DNA of 28,510 nt from Halovenus sp. Its GTDB lineage: Archaea; Halobacteriota; Halobacteria; Halobacteriales; Haloarculaceae. The position numbers and the translations under genes are program-made. Positions 15,625 to 23,826 of the stretch are shown here, one piece after another; the first letter of the stretch is position 1, and the number at the start of each line of letters is the position of its first letter. The notes under the pieces are model-generated. The model saw only the letters and a program-made list of their open reading frames with translations. It did no database searches and was not told where the DNA came from. The stretch spans positions 1-28,510 of the forward strand of contig JAQCNG010000272.1 of assembly GCA_028275145.1 (NCBI GenBank), written 5' to 3'.

Positions 15625-17490
15625 TCACTCGAACGAGACCCCGTCGAACAGACGGTCGTGGAAGCCACTCGTCTGGACAGGAACGTCCACGTCGTCGTAC
15701 CACCACTGTCGGCCGCGTGGATGGTAGTTTGTCAGGTAGATCGCGTCCTGCCAGATGGCCTCCTCCATCTGGATGTACGCCTCGCTCCGGGCCTGCTGTG
15801 CAGCGTCCGTCGGTTCGAGGTTGTTCTGTACCGTCTCCCAGGCGTTTGCCGCCTGTTCGGAGGCGTCCGACGGGTCCTCGCGCCATCGCACGAGATTCCC
15901 CTCGTACGGACGGCCGAACTTGAGCATGTCCTGTGGCGAGGGGTACTCCAGCCCGTTACCCAGCGTGTACATGTCGAGGTTCCCGCTCACGGCCTCGTCG
16001 ATGATGGTGTTGAACGGCGCACGCTCGATCTCGAGGTCGATGTATATCGACTCCGCCTTCGCGCGGATGAGCTCCGCAATCCGCGAGTAGGCGTCGGGGT
16101 TCCGGTCGTTGTACAGCGAGAGTGTGATCGACGCCCGGCTGTTCTCCCCGTATCCCGCCTCCTCCATGACGGTCTGTGCCTGACCAACCTGTGCCTCGCG
16201 GTACCCGTATGGGAAGTTCTCCTCCGCGTGCTGGTCGTACGCCTCCTTCCCGCCGGGGTACACCGTCGGCGGTGCCTGGTGATACGCCGGTTCACCAACG
16301 CCCCTGAACCCCTGTTCGACGAAGTTCTCCTGGTTCACCGCGTAGTTGAGTGCCTGTCGGATCGGTTTCTCGACACGGGAGCAGTCGAAGATGAAATACG
16401 CCGTGTACGCCTCGTCCCACGTCATGTAGTTTGCCGTCTCGTCGTTCTCGAGTGGGCCGTACGTACCCACCTTCTGGGACAGCTCTCGTGTCTCGTTGAT
16501 AGAGACCTTGCTCGGATCGAACCGTGAGTTCGGCACCTGGAAGACGTCGACGTTCCGGTTCATCGCCCGTCGGAAGATGGCGTCGGTGTTCTCGACGACC
16601 TGCATCGATATCTGGTCGGGGCCCGGCGCCTCACCGTGGTACCCGTCGACCGCAGAGACAACCACCTCGGTGCCCGTCTCGACCGAATCGATCTCGTACG
16701 GTCCCGTTCCAACAGGGTTCTGAGACGAGAACTCCGCGTAGTCCATCTCACCGTCGTACCCCTCGATATCACCGACGACCCCCTCGGGGACTGGACTCAA
16801 CGAGCCGTAGGCGAACCAGAACAGGGCGTCGTAGAACGGACTCTCGAGTGTCACCTCGAGTGTCCCCTCGTCGACTGCCTCGACCGCGAGACTCCCGGGT
16901 TGGTACACCTCCTGTTCCTCGCCATCGACGGTCTCTGTCGTGGTTTCGTGTGCGATCTGGAACCCACCCTCGAGAATCGTCTCCCCCTCCTGGCTGTTGT
17001 CCGACGCGGCGAGTCGCTCCCAGGAGTAGACAAAGTCCTGTGCCGTCAGCTGGTCACCGTTGTCGAAGGTCACGTCGTCCCGGAGCGTGAACGTGTACGT
17101 CAGCCCGTCGTCCGACACCGAGTAGTCTGTGACGAGCTGTGCTGTCGGCTCGAGACCGCCCTGGGGCAGCGTGAACAGCTCGCTGAACACGTGGTCCGAA
17201 ACGATCTGCGAGCCGTCACCCTTTATCCGAACCGGATCGAAGTTGGCCGCCTCCGGTATCGAGAGCGAGAGCACGTTCGACCCGTTGGACGTTCCGTTCT
17301 CACTGCCGTTCTCGCCACCGTTCTCACTGCCGTTTTCGCTACCGTTCTCGCCACCGTTTCCGCCACCGCTGTCCCCATCGTCGTCGCCACCGAGACACCC
17401 GGCGAGGGCGACTGTTGCCACCCCGCCGGCTGATTTCAGAATTGTCCGTCGTGACTGCCCGGTCTGTGAGTCGTTGTCTGGTTCGGACAC
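15625..17490 (-). CDS. dppA: peptide ABC transporter substrate-binding lipoprotein (SBP family 5)
   Basis: A 621-aa extracytoplasmic binding protein. The N-terminus has a Tat signal (SRRTILK, residues 13-19), a hydrophobic stretch and the lipobox LAGC (29-32), so it is probably exported folded and lipid-anchored at C32. A linker of about 38 residues rich in Gly, Asn, Glu and Ser follows, encoded in part by 12-bp tandem repeats. The rest is a family 5 solute-binding fold with FDPVRIKGDGSQIVSDHVF, TYTFTLRDDVTFDNGDQLTA and RQALNYAVNQENF, typical of peptide and nickel binding proteins. The start is GTG; an in-frame stop lies four codons upstream. It leads the permease genes and defines the importer specificity, which cannot be read from sequence. 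Confidence 0.95.
   Translation of the reverse strand: MSEPDNDSQTGQSRRTILKSAGGVATVALAGCLGGDDDGDSGGGNGGENGSENGSENGGENGSENGTSNGSNVLSLSIPEAANFDPVRIKGDGSQIVSDHVFSELFTLPQGGLEPTAQLVTDYSVSDDGLTYTFTLRDDVTFDNGDQLTAQDFVYSWERLAASDNSQEGETILEGGFQIAHETTTETVDGEEQEVYQPGSLAVEAVDEGTLEVTLESPFYDALFWFAYGSLSPVPEGVVGDIEGYDGEMDYAEFSSQNPVGTGPYEIDSVETGTEVVVSAVDGYHGEAPGPDQISMQVVENTDAIFRRAMNRNVDVFQVPNSRFDPSKVSINETRELSQKVGTYGPLENDETANYMTWDEAYTAYFIFDCSRVEKPIRQALNYAVNQENFVEQGFRGVGEPAYHQAPPTVYPGGKEAYDQHAEENFPYGYREAQVGQAQTVMEEAGYGENSRASITLSLYNDRNPDAYSRIAELIRAKAESIYIDLEIERAPFNTIIDEAVSGNLDMYTLGNGLEYPSPQDMLKFGRPYEGNLVRWREDPSDASEQAANAWETVQNNLEPTDAAQQARSEAYIQMEEAIWQDAIYLTNYHPRGRQWWYDDVDVPVQTSGFHDRLFDGVSFE
17294..17365 (-). repeat. 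six 12-bp tandem repeats in the lipoprotein linker
   Basis: Six units related to CCGTTCTCGCCA on the plus strand run head to tail and encode the repeated Glu-Asn-Gly-Ser/Gly linker of the binding protein. The unit length keeps the reading frame, so copy number may vary between strains by slippage without breaking the gene. Confidence 0.75.
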
Positions 17491-17555
17491 ACCCGGTGGT
17501 TATGATGTGGGTAACATAATCTGCACCAAGACGGCAGGATTCCCCGATGCCCAAG

Positions 17556-17588
17556 AATATATGTATCTGAGTGACTAACTATATATCC
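17556..17588 (-). promoter_or_regulatory. two TATA boxes upstream of the binding-protein gene
   Basis: CATATATT (17556-17563) and GGATATATAG (17579-17588) on the minus strand are the most AT-rich sites in the 211-bp gap 17491-17701. Starts about 27 nt downstream would leave a leader of roughly 40-65 nt before the GTG at 17490. ATTATGTT at 17513-17520 is a third, closer candidate. They suggest that the binding protein is transcribed separately from the ATPase gene upstream. Confidence 0.5.
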
Positions 17589-17654
17589 CTCTCGGTCACG
17601 CTACCGTCACCTACGTACTGGTACCGAGCGTTCCCTCTGCCGATACTCACGAGA

Positions 17655-17674
17655 CCCCCACACTGCACGGGGGG
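17655..17674 (-). terminator. possible hairpin after the fused ATPase gene
   Basis: CCCCC (17655-17659) and a G run (17669-17674) surround a 9-nt loop 28 bp after the end of the ATPase gene. It could end or attenuate transcription between the ATPase and the binding protein. There is no T-tract, so confidence is low. Confidence 0.3.
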
Positions 17675-17701
17675 AGTCCTGGTTTCAGCGTCCCCGTCGG
17701 T

Positions 17702-20071
17702 TCAGCGCAGCACGTCGGACGGACTCTCGTACTCGTCCTGGTGACGAACGCACTGACTCTGTCGGGTGGTGTCCTCTCCGACCTGACGGGCGGGTTCGTT
17801 GGTTCGGTCACAGACCGAACCGAACTCCTCGGAGAGAAGGTCCGCTCCAGCACCGGGCGAGGAGTGGGCACGCTCCCTTGCGAGTTCGATGGTCTCCTCA
17901 ACATCGGGGGGTAGGTCCACGTCCGCAAACAGGTCGGCCGTGATCGAATCGACGGTCTGTTCGTCGGAGACAACCCCGACCCGGCGCAGCAGTGACCGCA
18001 CCACCGGCTCGTCTCTCCGTGCACGCGCCCTGAGGACGTTCCGGAACGTCTCGATTGCCTCCCACGCGTCGGTCGAGAGGTTCTCGGCCGTCTCCGGTCG
18101 GACCTTCGCTGGACATCGTGTCGCGAACGGACACCCATCCGGCGGGTATCTGGGATTCGGTGGTGAGCCACGGAGCGACAGACGGTCGAGGTCGGACGGT
18201 GCCGGCGTCGAGGAGCCCGGAATCGCGGAGAGCAAGGAGAGCGTGTAGGGGTTGGCGGGTGACTCGAACACGTCCTCTGTCGGGCCGATCTCGAGAATAT
18301 TCCCCAGATACATCACCGCCACCCGGTCGGTTATATGCCGGACAACGGCCAGGTCGTGTGCGATAAACAGCATCGTGATGTCGAGTCTCTCCTGGAGGTC
18401 CTGCAGCAGATTTATCACGCGGGCCTGCACGGAGACGTCCAGCGCGCTCACTGGTTCGTCCAGAACGAGAAACTCCGGTTCCAGGGCGAGCGCCCGGGCG
18501 ATGCCGATTCGCTGCCGCTGTCCCCCGGAGAACTGGTTCGGGTACCGGTAGAAGTGCTCCTCGAGCAGTCCGACCTGGTCGAGTAACTCGAACACCCGCT
18601 CCTCTCGCTCGGTTGGTGTTCCCCAGTCGTGTGCCTCGAGCGGTTCCTTCACGATCTCTCCGACCGTCATCCGGTTGTTCAGGCTCTCTTCGGGGTCCTG
18701 AAACACGAACCCGACCGTCCGTTGCCACTCTCTGAGCTCCGACCCGGTCAACTCCGTGACGTCACGGTCGTCTGCTCTCACCGCGCCGTCGGTCGCCGTT
18801 TCGAGCCCGGCCAGTGTTCGCCCGAGCGTGGTCTTTCCGCACCCGGACTCACCCACCAGGCCGAGAATCTCGCCCTCTCTGATCTCGAACGAGACCCCAT
18901 CGACGGCTCGCACCGGCGGCTCCGGGTCGAGAATCGACTGTGTCTCGTAGTAGGTGTGCAGATTCTGGATCTCCAGAAACGGCTCGCTGGTCCGGTGGCG
19001 CCCCCCCGTCTCACGACTCCCGGACCGGTCTCGTGTCTCTCCGCCTATCGTGTACTCGTCAGACACATCCGGATGCCGCTGGTCGTGTATGAGACACGCA
19101 GCGGTGTGTTCGGCGTCCCCGTCGAGCGACACGTGTTCGGGATGCGTTGTCGAACACGACTCCGTCGCCGCGGGACACCGCGGTGCGAACCGACAGCTCT
19201 GTGCGGGCCCTGTCGGGGTGGGGACCTCCCCGCCTATCGTCGGCAGCGACTCCCCCGCCGCTGTCTGGCCGGGAATGCTCTCGAGCAACGCTCGTGTGTA
19301 CGGGTGCTGGGGGTTGCTGAACAGTTCGTCCGTGGGGGCGCGTTCGACGACCTCTCCGGCGTAGATAACGTTGACACGATCCGCGGTCTCCTCTATGACC
19401 CCCATGTCGTGGGTGATAAACAGGATCGCCAGGTCCTCCTCCGCCTGGAGCGTGTCGAGCAGGTCCAGTATCTGTGCCTGTATCGTCACGTCCAGCGCGG
19501 TCGTCGGTTCGTCACAGACCAGCAGGTCCGGGTCACACGCGAGGGCGATTGCGATAATCGCCCGCTGTTGCATCCCGCCGGAGAACTGGTGTGGATACTC
19601 GTCGACGCGCCGTGGTGCGTCCGGTATCCCGACGGACTCGAGCAGTTCGACCGCGCGTGAGCGCGCATCGGACCCGGTCAACCCCTGGTGGATGCGTAAC
19701 GCCTCCCGGATCTGATTCCCGACAGTGTATACGGGGTTGATCGAGTTGAGCGGGTCCTGGAACACGATTGCGATATCTCCCCGATGCTCCTGCCACCCGG
19801 TCTGGACCAGGTCCTCCCCTTTGAACCTGAGTTCGCCGCCCTCGATACGGCCCGGCGTATCGACGAGTCCGAGAATCGAGCGTGCTGTCACCGACTTGCC
19901 CGACCCGGACTCCCCGACCAGCCCGACGGTCTCACCGGGGTAGATGTCGAACGAGACACCGTCGACTGCGTGAATCGTCTCCTTTCCGGTCCGGAAGACG
20001 GTCCGAAGGTTGTCGACCTCGAGTAGTGCGTCCGACGATGCCTCCACAGACTCCTGTCTACTCTGTGCCAT
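17702..20071 (-). CDS. dppDF: fused double ATPase of a peptide ABC transporter (DppD-DppF fusion)
   Basis: A 789-aa cytoplasmic protein that joins the two ATPases usually encoded separately. Domain 1 (about 17-330): Walker A GESGSGKS (53-60), signature FSGGMQQR (163-170), Walker B LLVCDEP, and a C-terminal peptide-transporter region with cysteines C293, C299, C306 and C326. Domain 2 (about 365-655): GESGCGKT (407-414), FSGGQRQR (514-521), FLVLDEP, with only C647 and C653 in the matching place. Residues 670-789 form an extra tail with no domain I know. ATG 20071 is chosen over GTG 20140, whose extra residues look non-coding. It lies upstream of the binding protein and permeases on the same strand and presumably powers them. 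Confidence 0.93.
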   Translation of the reverse strand: MAQSRQESVEASSDALLEVDNLRTVFRTGKETIHAVDGVSFDIYPGETVGLVGESGSGKSVTARSILGLVDTPGRIEGGELRFKGEDLVQTGWQEHRGDIAIVFQDPLNSINPVYTVGNQIREALRIHQGLTGSDARSRAVELLESVGIPDAPRRVDEYPHQFSGGMQQRAIIAIALACDPDLLVCDEPTTALDVTIQAQILDLLDTLQAEEDLAILFITHDMGVIEETADRVNVIYAGEVVERAPTDELFSNPQHPYTRALLESIPGQTAAGESLPTIGGEVPTPTGPAQSCRFAPRCPAATESCSTTHPEHVSLDGDAEHTAACLIHDQRHPDVSDEYTIGGETRDRSGSRETGGRHRTSEPFLEIQNLHTYYETQSILDPEPPVRAVDGVSFEIREGEILGLVGESGCGKTTLGRTLAGLETATDGAVRADDRDVTELTGSELREWQRTVGFVFQDPEESLNNRMTVGEIVKEPLEAHDWGTPTEREERVFELLDQVGLLEEHFYRYPNQFSGGQRQRIGIARALALEPEFLVLDEPVSALDVSVQARVINLLQDLQERLDITMLFIAHDLAVVRHITDRVAVMYLGNILEIGPTEDVFESPANPYTLSLLSAIPGSSTPAPSDLDRLSLRGSPPNPRYPPDGCPFATRCPAKVRPETAENLSTDAWEAIETFRNVLRARARRDEPVVRSLLRRVGVVSDEQTVDSITADLFADVDLPPDVEETIELARERAHSSPGAGADLLSEEFGSVCDRTNEPARQVGEDTTRQSQCVRHQDEYESPSDVLR

Positions 20072-20206
20072 AGCAGGTCCTCTCGGCCGTGTAGCACGAC
20101 TGTCCGACCCTCCAGTTCGAGCGAAACACCCCCCTTCCACGTGGTGTCTCTGTCCTGTCAGTCGTCTCTATGTCCATCACGTCAGTTTTCACTCAGTTGG
20201 CCGCAT

Positions 20207-20218
20207 CATAAATATTTT
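20207..20218 (-). promoter_or_regulatory. TATA box upstream of the fused ATPase gene
   Basis: AAAATATTTATG on the minus strand is a strong BoxA candidate. It is about 140 nt before the ATG at 20071, which implies a leader near 110 nt, unlike the other genes here. The gap 20072-20264 has no gene I can see; it holds a small palindrome CCACGTGG at 20137-20144. Confidence 0.5.
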
Positions 20219-20264
20219 GCCGTGCTCGCGTCGGTGTTCGATTGACGGGTACCGAGTCGTGCGG

Positions 20265-20552
20265 TCAGAGCACAGAGAGCATCATGAGCACCAGACGGAG
20301 AAAGGCGAGCACGCCGAACCCCGCGATGGCCGCCCCTGCCAGACGGTGGTGGTCCCCGGAGAGCAGCCTGTGTCCACAGACGATGGCCACAACGCTGAGC
20401 ACCGGCACCAGCCAGCCGGCGACCGCCGTGAGGCTGCCGAACCCGAGGTAGAGCTGTCCCTCGTCGTTGTGCGCGGCCAGTCTCTGTCGGAGCTGTGTGT
20501 CTGCCATGATGGTGGACCCGACGATATCGCCGGCAGGGCGTCTGTGAGTCAT
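20265..20552 (-). CDS. small two-helix membrane protein, unknown function
   Basis: A 95-aa protein I do not recognise by name. It has a short polar N-terminus and two hydrophobic helices (about 37-60 and 70-92) joined by a short loop (HRLLSGDHHR) with histidines. The segment AHNDEGQLYLGFGSLTAVAG before helix 1 is not typical of shadow frames. ATG 20552 is used; ATG 20507 (80 aa, MADTQLRQRL) is an equally possible start. It is divergent from infB and stands alone. Confidence 0.6.
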   Translation of the reverse strand: MTHRRPAGDIVGSTIMADTQLRQRLAAHNDEGQLYLGFGSLTAVAGWLVPVLSVVAIVCGHRLLSGDHHRLAGAAIAGFGVLAFLRLVLMMLSVL

Positions 20553-20643
20553 AGTTAGCCGGTGGCGGAGATAACAGTTCCGGGGTTGCACAACGACCGC
20601 AGGGTCACCAGCGGAGCACGCACTGTCGAGGGCAAGCCGAGCA

Positions 20644-20676
20644 TTTTAATTGGGGCGACCGGCTTGTTTCTACAAG
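20644..20676 (+). promoter_or_regulatory. infB promoter with a small palindrome
   Basis: TTTTAATT (20644-20651) is the likely BoxA, giving a start near 20673 and a leader of about 20 nt before ATG 20694. A perfect 5-bp inverted repeat CTTGT/ACAAG (20663-20667 and 20672-20676) lies around that start and could be an operator, though it is short enough to be chance. Confidence 0.4.
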
Positions 20677-20693
20677 TTCTCGGGTGACCGGCG

Positions 20694-22526
20694 ATGACAG
20701 AAAACGAGGAGTCGGCAGGTGTCAGGACACCGATAGTCGCGGTTCTCGGACACGTCGACCACGGAAAGACGAGCCTGCTCGACAAGATTCGCGGCTCGGC
20801 AATCAGCGAGGGTGAGTCGGGCGCGATAACACAGCACATCGGCTCGACGGCGGTGCCGCTCTCGGTCGTCTCGGAGATTGCGGGCGACCTAGTCGACCCG
20901 ACGGACTTCGACCTGCCGGGACTGCTGTACATCGACACACCGGGACATCACTCGTTTTCGACGCTGCGCTCGCGCGGCGGCGCACTCGCGGACATCGCCG
21001 TGCTCGTGGTGGATGTCACAGACGGGTTCCAGCCACAGACCCACGAGGCCGTCGACATCCTCAAGCGCACGCAGACCCCGTTCGTGGTGGCCGCGAACAA
21101 GATAGACACTGTTCCGGGCTGGAACCCCGTCGCCGACCGCCCCTCGAAGCCGGCGATGGAGTCACAGAGCGACCGCGTCGAGTCTGAGCTTACCGAGCGG
21201 CTCTACGAGATAATCGGCCAGCTCTCGGACGAGGGGTTCTCGGCGGATATGTACTGGCGACTCACCGACTTCCAGGCCAACATCGGTGTGGTCCCTGTCT
21301 CGGCCGAAACCGGCGAGGGTGTGCCGGACCTGCTGACGGTTCTGATGGGGCTCTCCCAGCGGTATCTCCGCGAGGAGATGACAATCGACGCCGGCGGGCC
21401 GGGTGTCGGGACGGTACTCGAGGTAAAGGACACCCGTGGCTTCGGAACGACAATCGACACGGTGGTGTACGACGGGACCGTCCGCACTGACGATACGCTC
21501 GTTGTCGGCGGGTTGCCCGAACCGATCGTGACGACGGTCCGGGCGCTTCTCCGGCCAAAGGCGCTCTCCGAGATCCGCGGCGAGGGGGAGTTCGAGCAGG
21601 TCGACTCGGTCGCGGCCGCCCAGGGGGTGAAAATAGCCGCACCGGACCTCGACGACGCGATGGCCGGCGCACCCGTCCGGGTCGTCCGTGACCGTCCCGT
21701 CGTGGAGGTTGTCTCGGAGGTGGCGGCCGAAATCGCCGAGATTCAGGTCTCGACCGTCGAGGAGGGCATCTCTGTGAAAGCCGACACGCTCGGCAGTCTG
21801 GAGGCGCTCGCGAGCACTCTCGCCTCCGAGGGCTCCGAGGACCGGCGCGCAGACGCCCGGGACGACGAGGAGATTCCGGTCATGCACGCCGAGGTTGGCG
21901 CAGTCGCGCCGCGGGACGTCCGGATGGCGGCGGCGGCAAACGACCCGCGCCACCAGGCCATCCTCGCGTTCAACGTCGACGTGCTCGACGACGCGCGGGA
22001 ACTGGCCGAGCAGGAGGACGTCACCCTGTTCGAGCACGACGTCATCTACCGGCTGGTCGAGGGGTACGAGGAACACGTCGCGGCAATCGACGAGGCCCAG
22101 CAAGAGCAGATACTCGAAAAGATAACCCGGCCGGCCCGGTTCGAGATTCTGCCCGACCACACGTTCCGCCAGTCTGACCCCGCCGTCGTCGGCGTCGAGG
22201 TGCGGGGCGGCCTGCTCCAGCGCAACTCCCGGGTGGTGCGGTTCGACGAGAGCGAGCCCGAGCGGGTCGGCCTGCTCAAGTCCATCCAGGACGAGGGCGA
22301 GGACGTCGACGAGGCCCGGACCGGCGAGCGCGTCGCCGTCTCCATCGACGGCCCGACTGTCGGCCGTCAGGTCGTCGAGGGCGACGAACTCTGGGTCGAG
22401 ATTCCGGAGAAACACGCGAAGATTCTCGAACAGGAGCTCCTCGAGGAACTGTCTGCCGACGAACGGGAGACACTCTCGATGTATCTGGACCGCCACCGCA
22501 AGCGCGACCCGTTCTGGGGCAAGTGA
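20694..22526 (+). CDS. infB: translation initiation factor aIF5B (IF-2 family)
   Basis: A 610-aa GTPase that joins ribosomal subunits and helps place initiator tRNA. The G motifs are GHVDHGKT (19-26, G1), DTPGHHSF (G3) and NKID (G4); LRSRGGALADIAVLVVDVTD follows G3. After the G domain come domain II (about 230-330), domain III (EISVKADTLGSLEAL region) and the C-terminal beta-barrel domain IV with PARFEILPDHTFRQSDPAVVG and the final helix. The length is that of the archaeal form, and no intein interrupts it. The upstream promoter is described separately. It is the only gene on its strand between the peptide transporter and the 22.5 kb gap. Confidence 0.96.
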   Translation: MTENEESAGVRTPIVAVLGHVDHGKTSLLDKIRGSAISEGESGAITQHIGSTAVPLSVVSEIAGDLVDPTDFDLPGLLYIDTPGHHSFSTLRSRGGALADIAVLVVDVTDGFQPQTHEAVDILKRTQTPFVVAANKIDTVPGWNPVADRPSKPAMESQSDRVESELTERLYEIIGQLSDEGFSADMYWRLTDFQANIGVVPVSAETGEGVPDLLTVLMGLSQRYLREEMTIDAGGPGVGTVLEVKDTRGFGTTIDTVVYDGTVRTDDTLVVGGLPEPIVTTVRALLRPKALSEIRGEGEFEQVDSVAAAQGVKIAAPDLDDAMAGAPVRVVRDRPVVEVVSEVAAEIAEIQVSTVEEGISVKADTLGSLEALASTLASEGSEDRRADARDDEEIPVMHAEVGAVAPRDVRMAAAANDPRHQAILAFNVDVLDDARELAEQEDVTLFEHDVIYRLVEGYEEHVAAIDEAQQEQILEKITRPARFEILPDHTFRQSDPAVVGVEVRGGLLQRNSRVVRFDESEPERVGLLKSIQDEGEDVDEARTGERVAVSIDGPTVGRQVVEGDELWVEIPEKHAKILEQELLEELSADERETLSMYLDRHRKRDPFWGK

Positions 22527-22569
22527 AGCCGGAGAGTACGTCCGACGCGGCCGGAGCCCGCACTGCCTG

Positions 22570-22678
22570 ATACGGTCGTTCGTGATTATTTTCCTGGCCA
22601 CGTCACAGATAGGTCTGTCAGGGCGTGATACACGCAGTTTGTGTCACAAAGGCGGTAAAGAGTCACGAACGACCGTAT
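22570..22678. repeat. 16-bp perfect inverted repeat spanning 109 bp
   Basis: ATACGGTCGTTCGTGA (22570-22585) and its exact reverse complement (22663-22678) flank 77 bp in the gap 22527-22746. The spacer holds smaller symmetric motifs, such as CAGA-TAGG-TCTG and GTGATACAC...GTGTCAC. No open reading frame lies inside and no clear target-site duplication is visible. It may be a small transposable-element remnant, a structured RNA or a pair of binding sites. The rest of the gap has only the promoter of the next gene. Confidence 0.7.
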
Positions 22679-22714
22679 GACTGGCCGTCCCGCCAGCGGA
22701 CACCGGGCAAGCGG

Positions 22715-22720
22715 TTTAAT
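22715..22720 (+). promoter_or_regulatory. BoxA of the enolase-like gene
   Basis: TTTAAT lies 27-32 nt before the ATG at 22747 and supports that start over the upstream in-frame candidate at 22729. Confidence 0.5.
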
Positions 22721-22746
22721 GCCAGGGTGTGCTACTGTCGAGTCAG

Positions 22747-23793
22747 ATGCTCTTTGACCGCGTCGCGGACCTCGACCTCCGCATCGACGGCTACGACCTC
22801 GCGCTGCGGGAACGTGAGACCACCAGCGGGTTCACGCGGACGACCACCACCGTCTCCCTGCACGGTGGCGGCCACACCGGCCGGGGTGAGGATGTGACCT
22901 ACGACAGCGAACCCCACCACAGACTCGTCGACCGGGGTCCGGAGTTTCCGCTGACCGGCACGTACTCGTTTGGTGCCTTCTCGGACCACCTCGACGAGGT
23001 CGAGCTCTTTCCGGCGGGCGAACCGGCACAGTCGATATTCCGCAACTACCGGCGGTGGGCCATCGAGAGCGCGGCGCTCGACCTGGCGCTACAACAGGCC
23101 GGAACGGACCTGGCGAGCCAGTTCGACCGGGCGTACTCGCCGGTGCGATTTCTCGTGAGCACGCAACTGGCCGAGCCGCCGACCGGCCAGCGCGTGTTCG
23201 ACTGGCTCGACAGGGACCCGACACTCGAGTTCAAACTCGACCCGACCCCCGAGTGGACGCCGGCACTGGTCGAGCAACTGGCAGAGACCGGTGCGGTCCG
23301 CACGCTCGACCTGAAGGGGCTGTACGAGAACACCGAGGTCGATCTGCCGGCGGACCCGGAGCTGTACGAACTGGTGCTCTCGGGGTTTCCGGAGGCGGTT
23401 ATCGAGGACCCGGACCTGACCGGGGAGACACGCCCGCTGTTCGAGGGCCACGAGCACCGCGTCGCCTGGGACTACCCGATTCGGGGTGTCGGAGCTGTCG
23501 ACGACCGCCCGTGGCAACCGGACTGGCTGAACATCAAGCCCTCCCGCTTTGGCTCGGTCGAGTCGCTGCTCGATACCGTCGATTACGCGCGCGAGCACGA
23601 CATCCGGCTGTACGGTGGTGGGCAGTTCGAACTCGGCGTCGGCCGCGGACAGCTCCACGCGCTCGCGTCGCTGTTCTACCCCGAGGGGCCAAACGACATC
23701 GCGCCAGGTGGTTACAACGTGCCCGACCCGCCCGCCGACCTGCCGGGCAGTCCGCTCGCCCCGCCGGCCGACCCGGTCGGATTCGGCTGGTGA
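22747..23793 (+). CDS. enolase-superfamily-like protein (muconate lactonizing/OSBS-like), substrate unknown
   Basis: A 348-aa soluble protein. An N-terminal capping region (1-100) precedes a helix RRWAIESAALDLALQQAG (102-119), typical of the start of the enolase barrel. Candidate catalytic residues are K163 (EFKLD), D188 (LDLKG), E220 (VIEDP), D242 (WDYPI) and K264 (LNIKPSRFG). The spacings D-E 32, E-D 22 and D-K 22 are close to those I recall for E. coli o-succinylbenzoate synthase (29, 23, 22), so metal binding and proton abstraction look possible. A glycine-rich segment YGGGQFELGVGRGQLHALAS (289-308) follows. No menaquinone gene is near. The substrate is unknown. Confidence 0.78.
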   Translation: MLFDRVADLDLRIDGYDLALRERETTSGFTRTTTTVSLHGGGHTGRGEDVTYDSEPHHRLVDRGPEFPLTGTYSFGAFSDHLDEVELFPAGEPAQSIFRNYRRWAIESAALDLALQQAGTDLASQFDRAYSPVRFLVSTQLAEPPTGQRVFDWLDRDPTLEFKLDPTPEWTPALVEQLAETGAVRTLDLKGLYENTEVDLPADPELYELVLSGFPEAVIEDPDLTGETRPLFEGHEHRVAWDYPIRGVGAVDDRPWQPDWLNIKPSRFGSVESLLDTVDYAREHDIRLYGGGQFELGVGRGQLHALASLFYPEGPNDIAPGGYNVPDPPADLPGSPLAPPADPVGFGW

Positions 23794-23826
23794 CCGGCCC
23801 CCACACACCACGAGCACGGTGGCCGG

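Noticed and set aside
14797..16527. 576-codon plus-strand open frame opposite dppB and the binding protein
   Set aside because: Antisense shadow; the opposite strand encodes recognised membrane and binding proteins with the expected motifs.
17294..17365. Short regular repeats as a CRISPR array
   Set aside because: The units are 12 bp without spacers and lie inside a coding region; they encode a low-complexity linker.
21162..22601. 479-codon minus-strand open frame opposite infB
   Set aside because: Shadow of aIF5B, which has all GTPase motifs on the plus strand.
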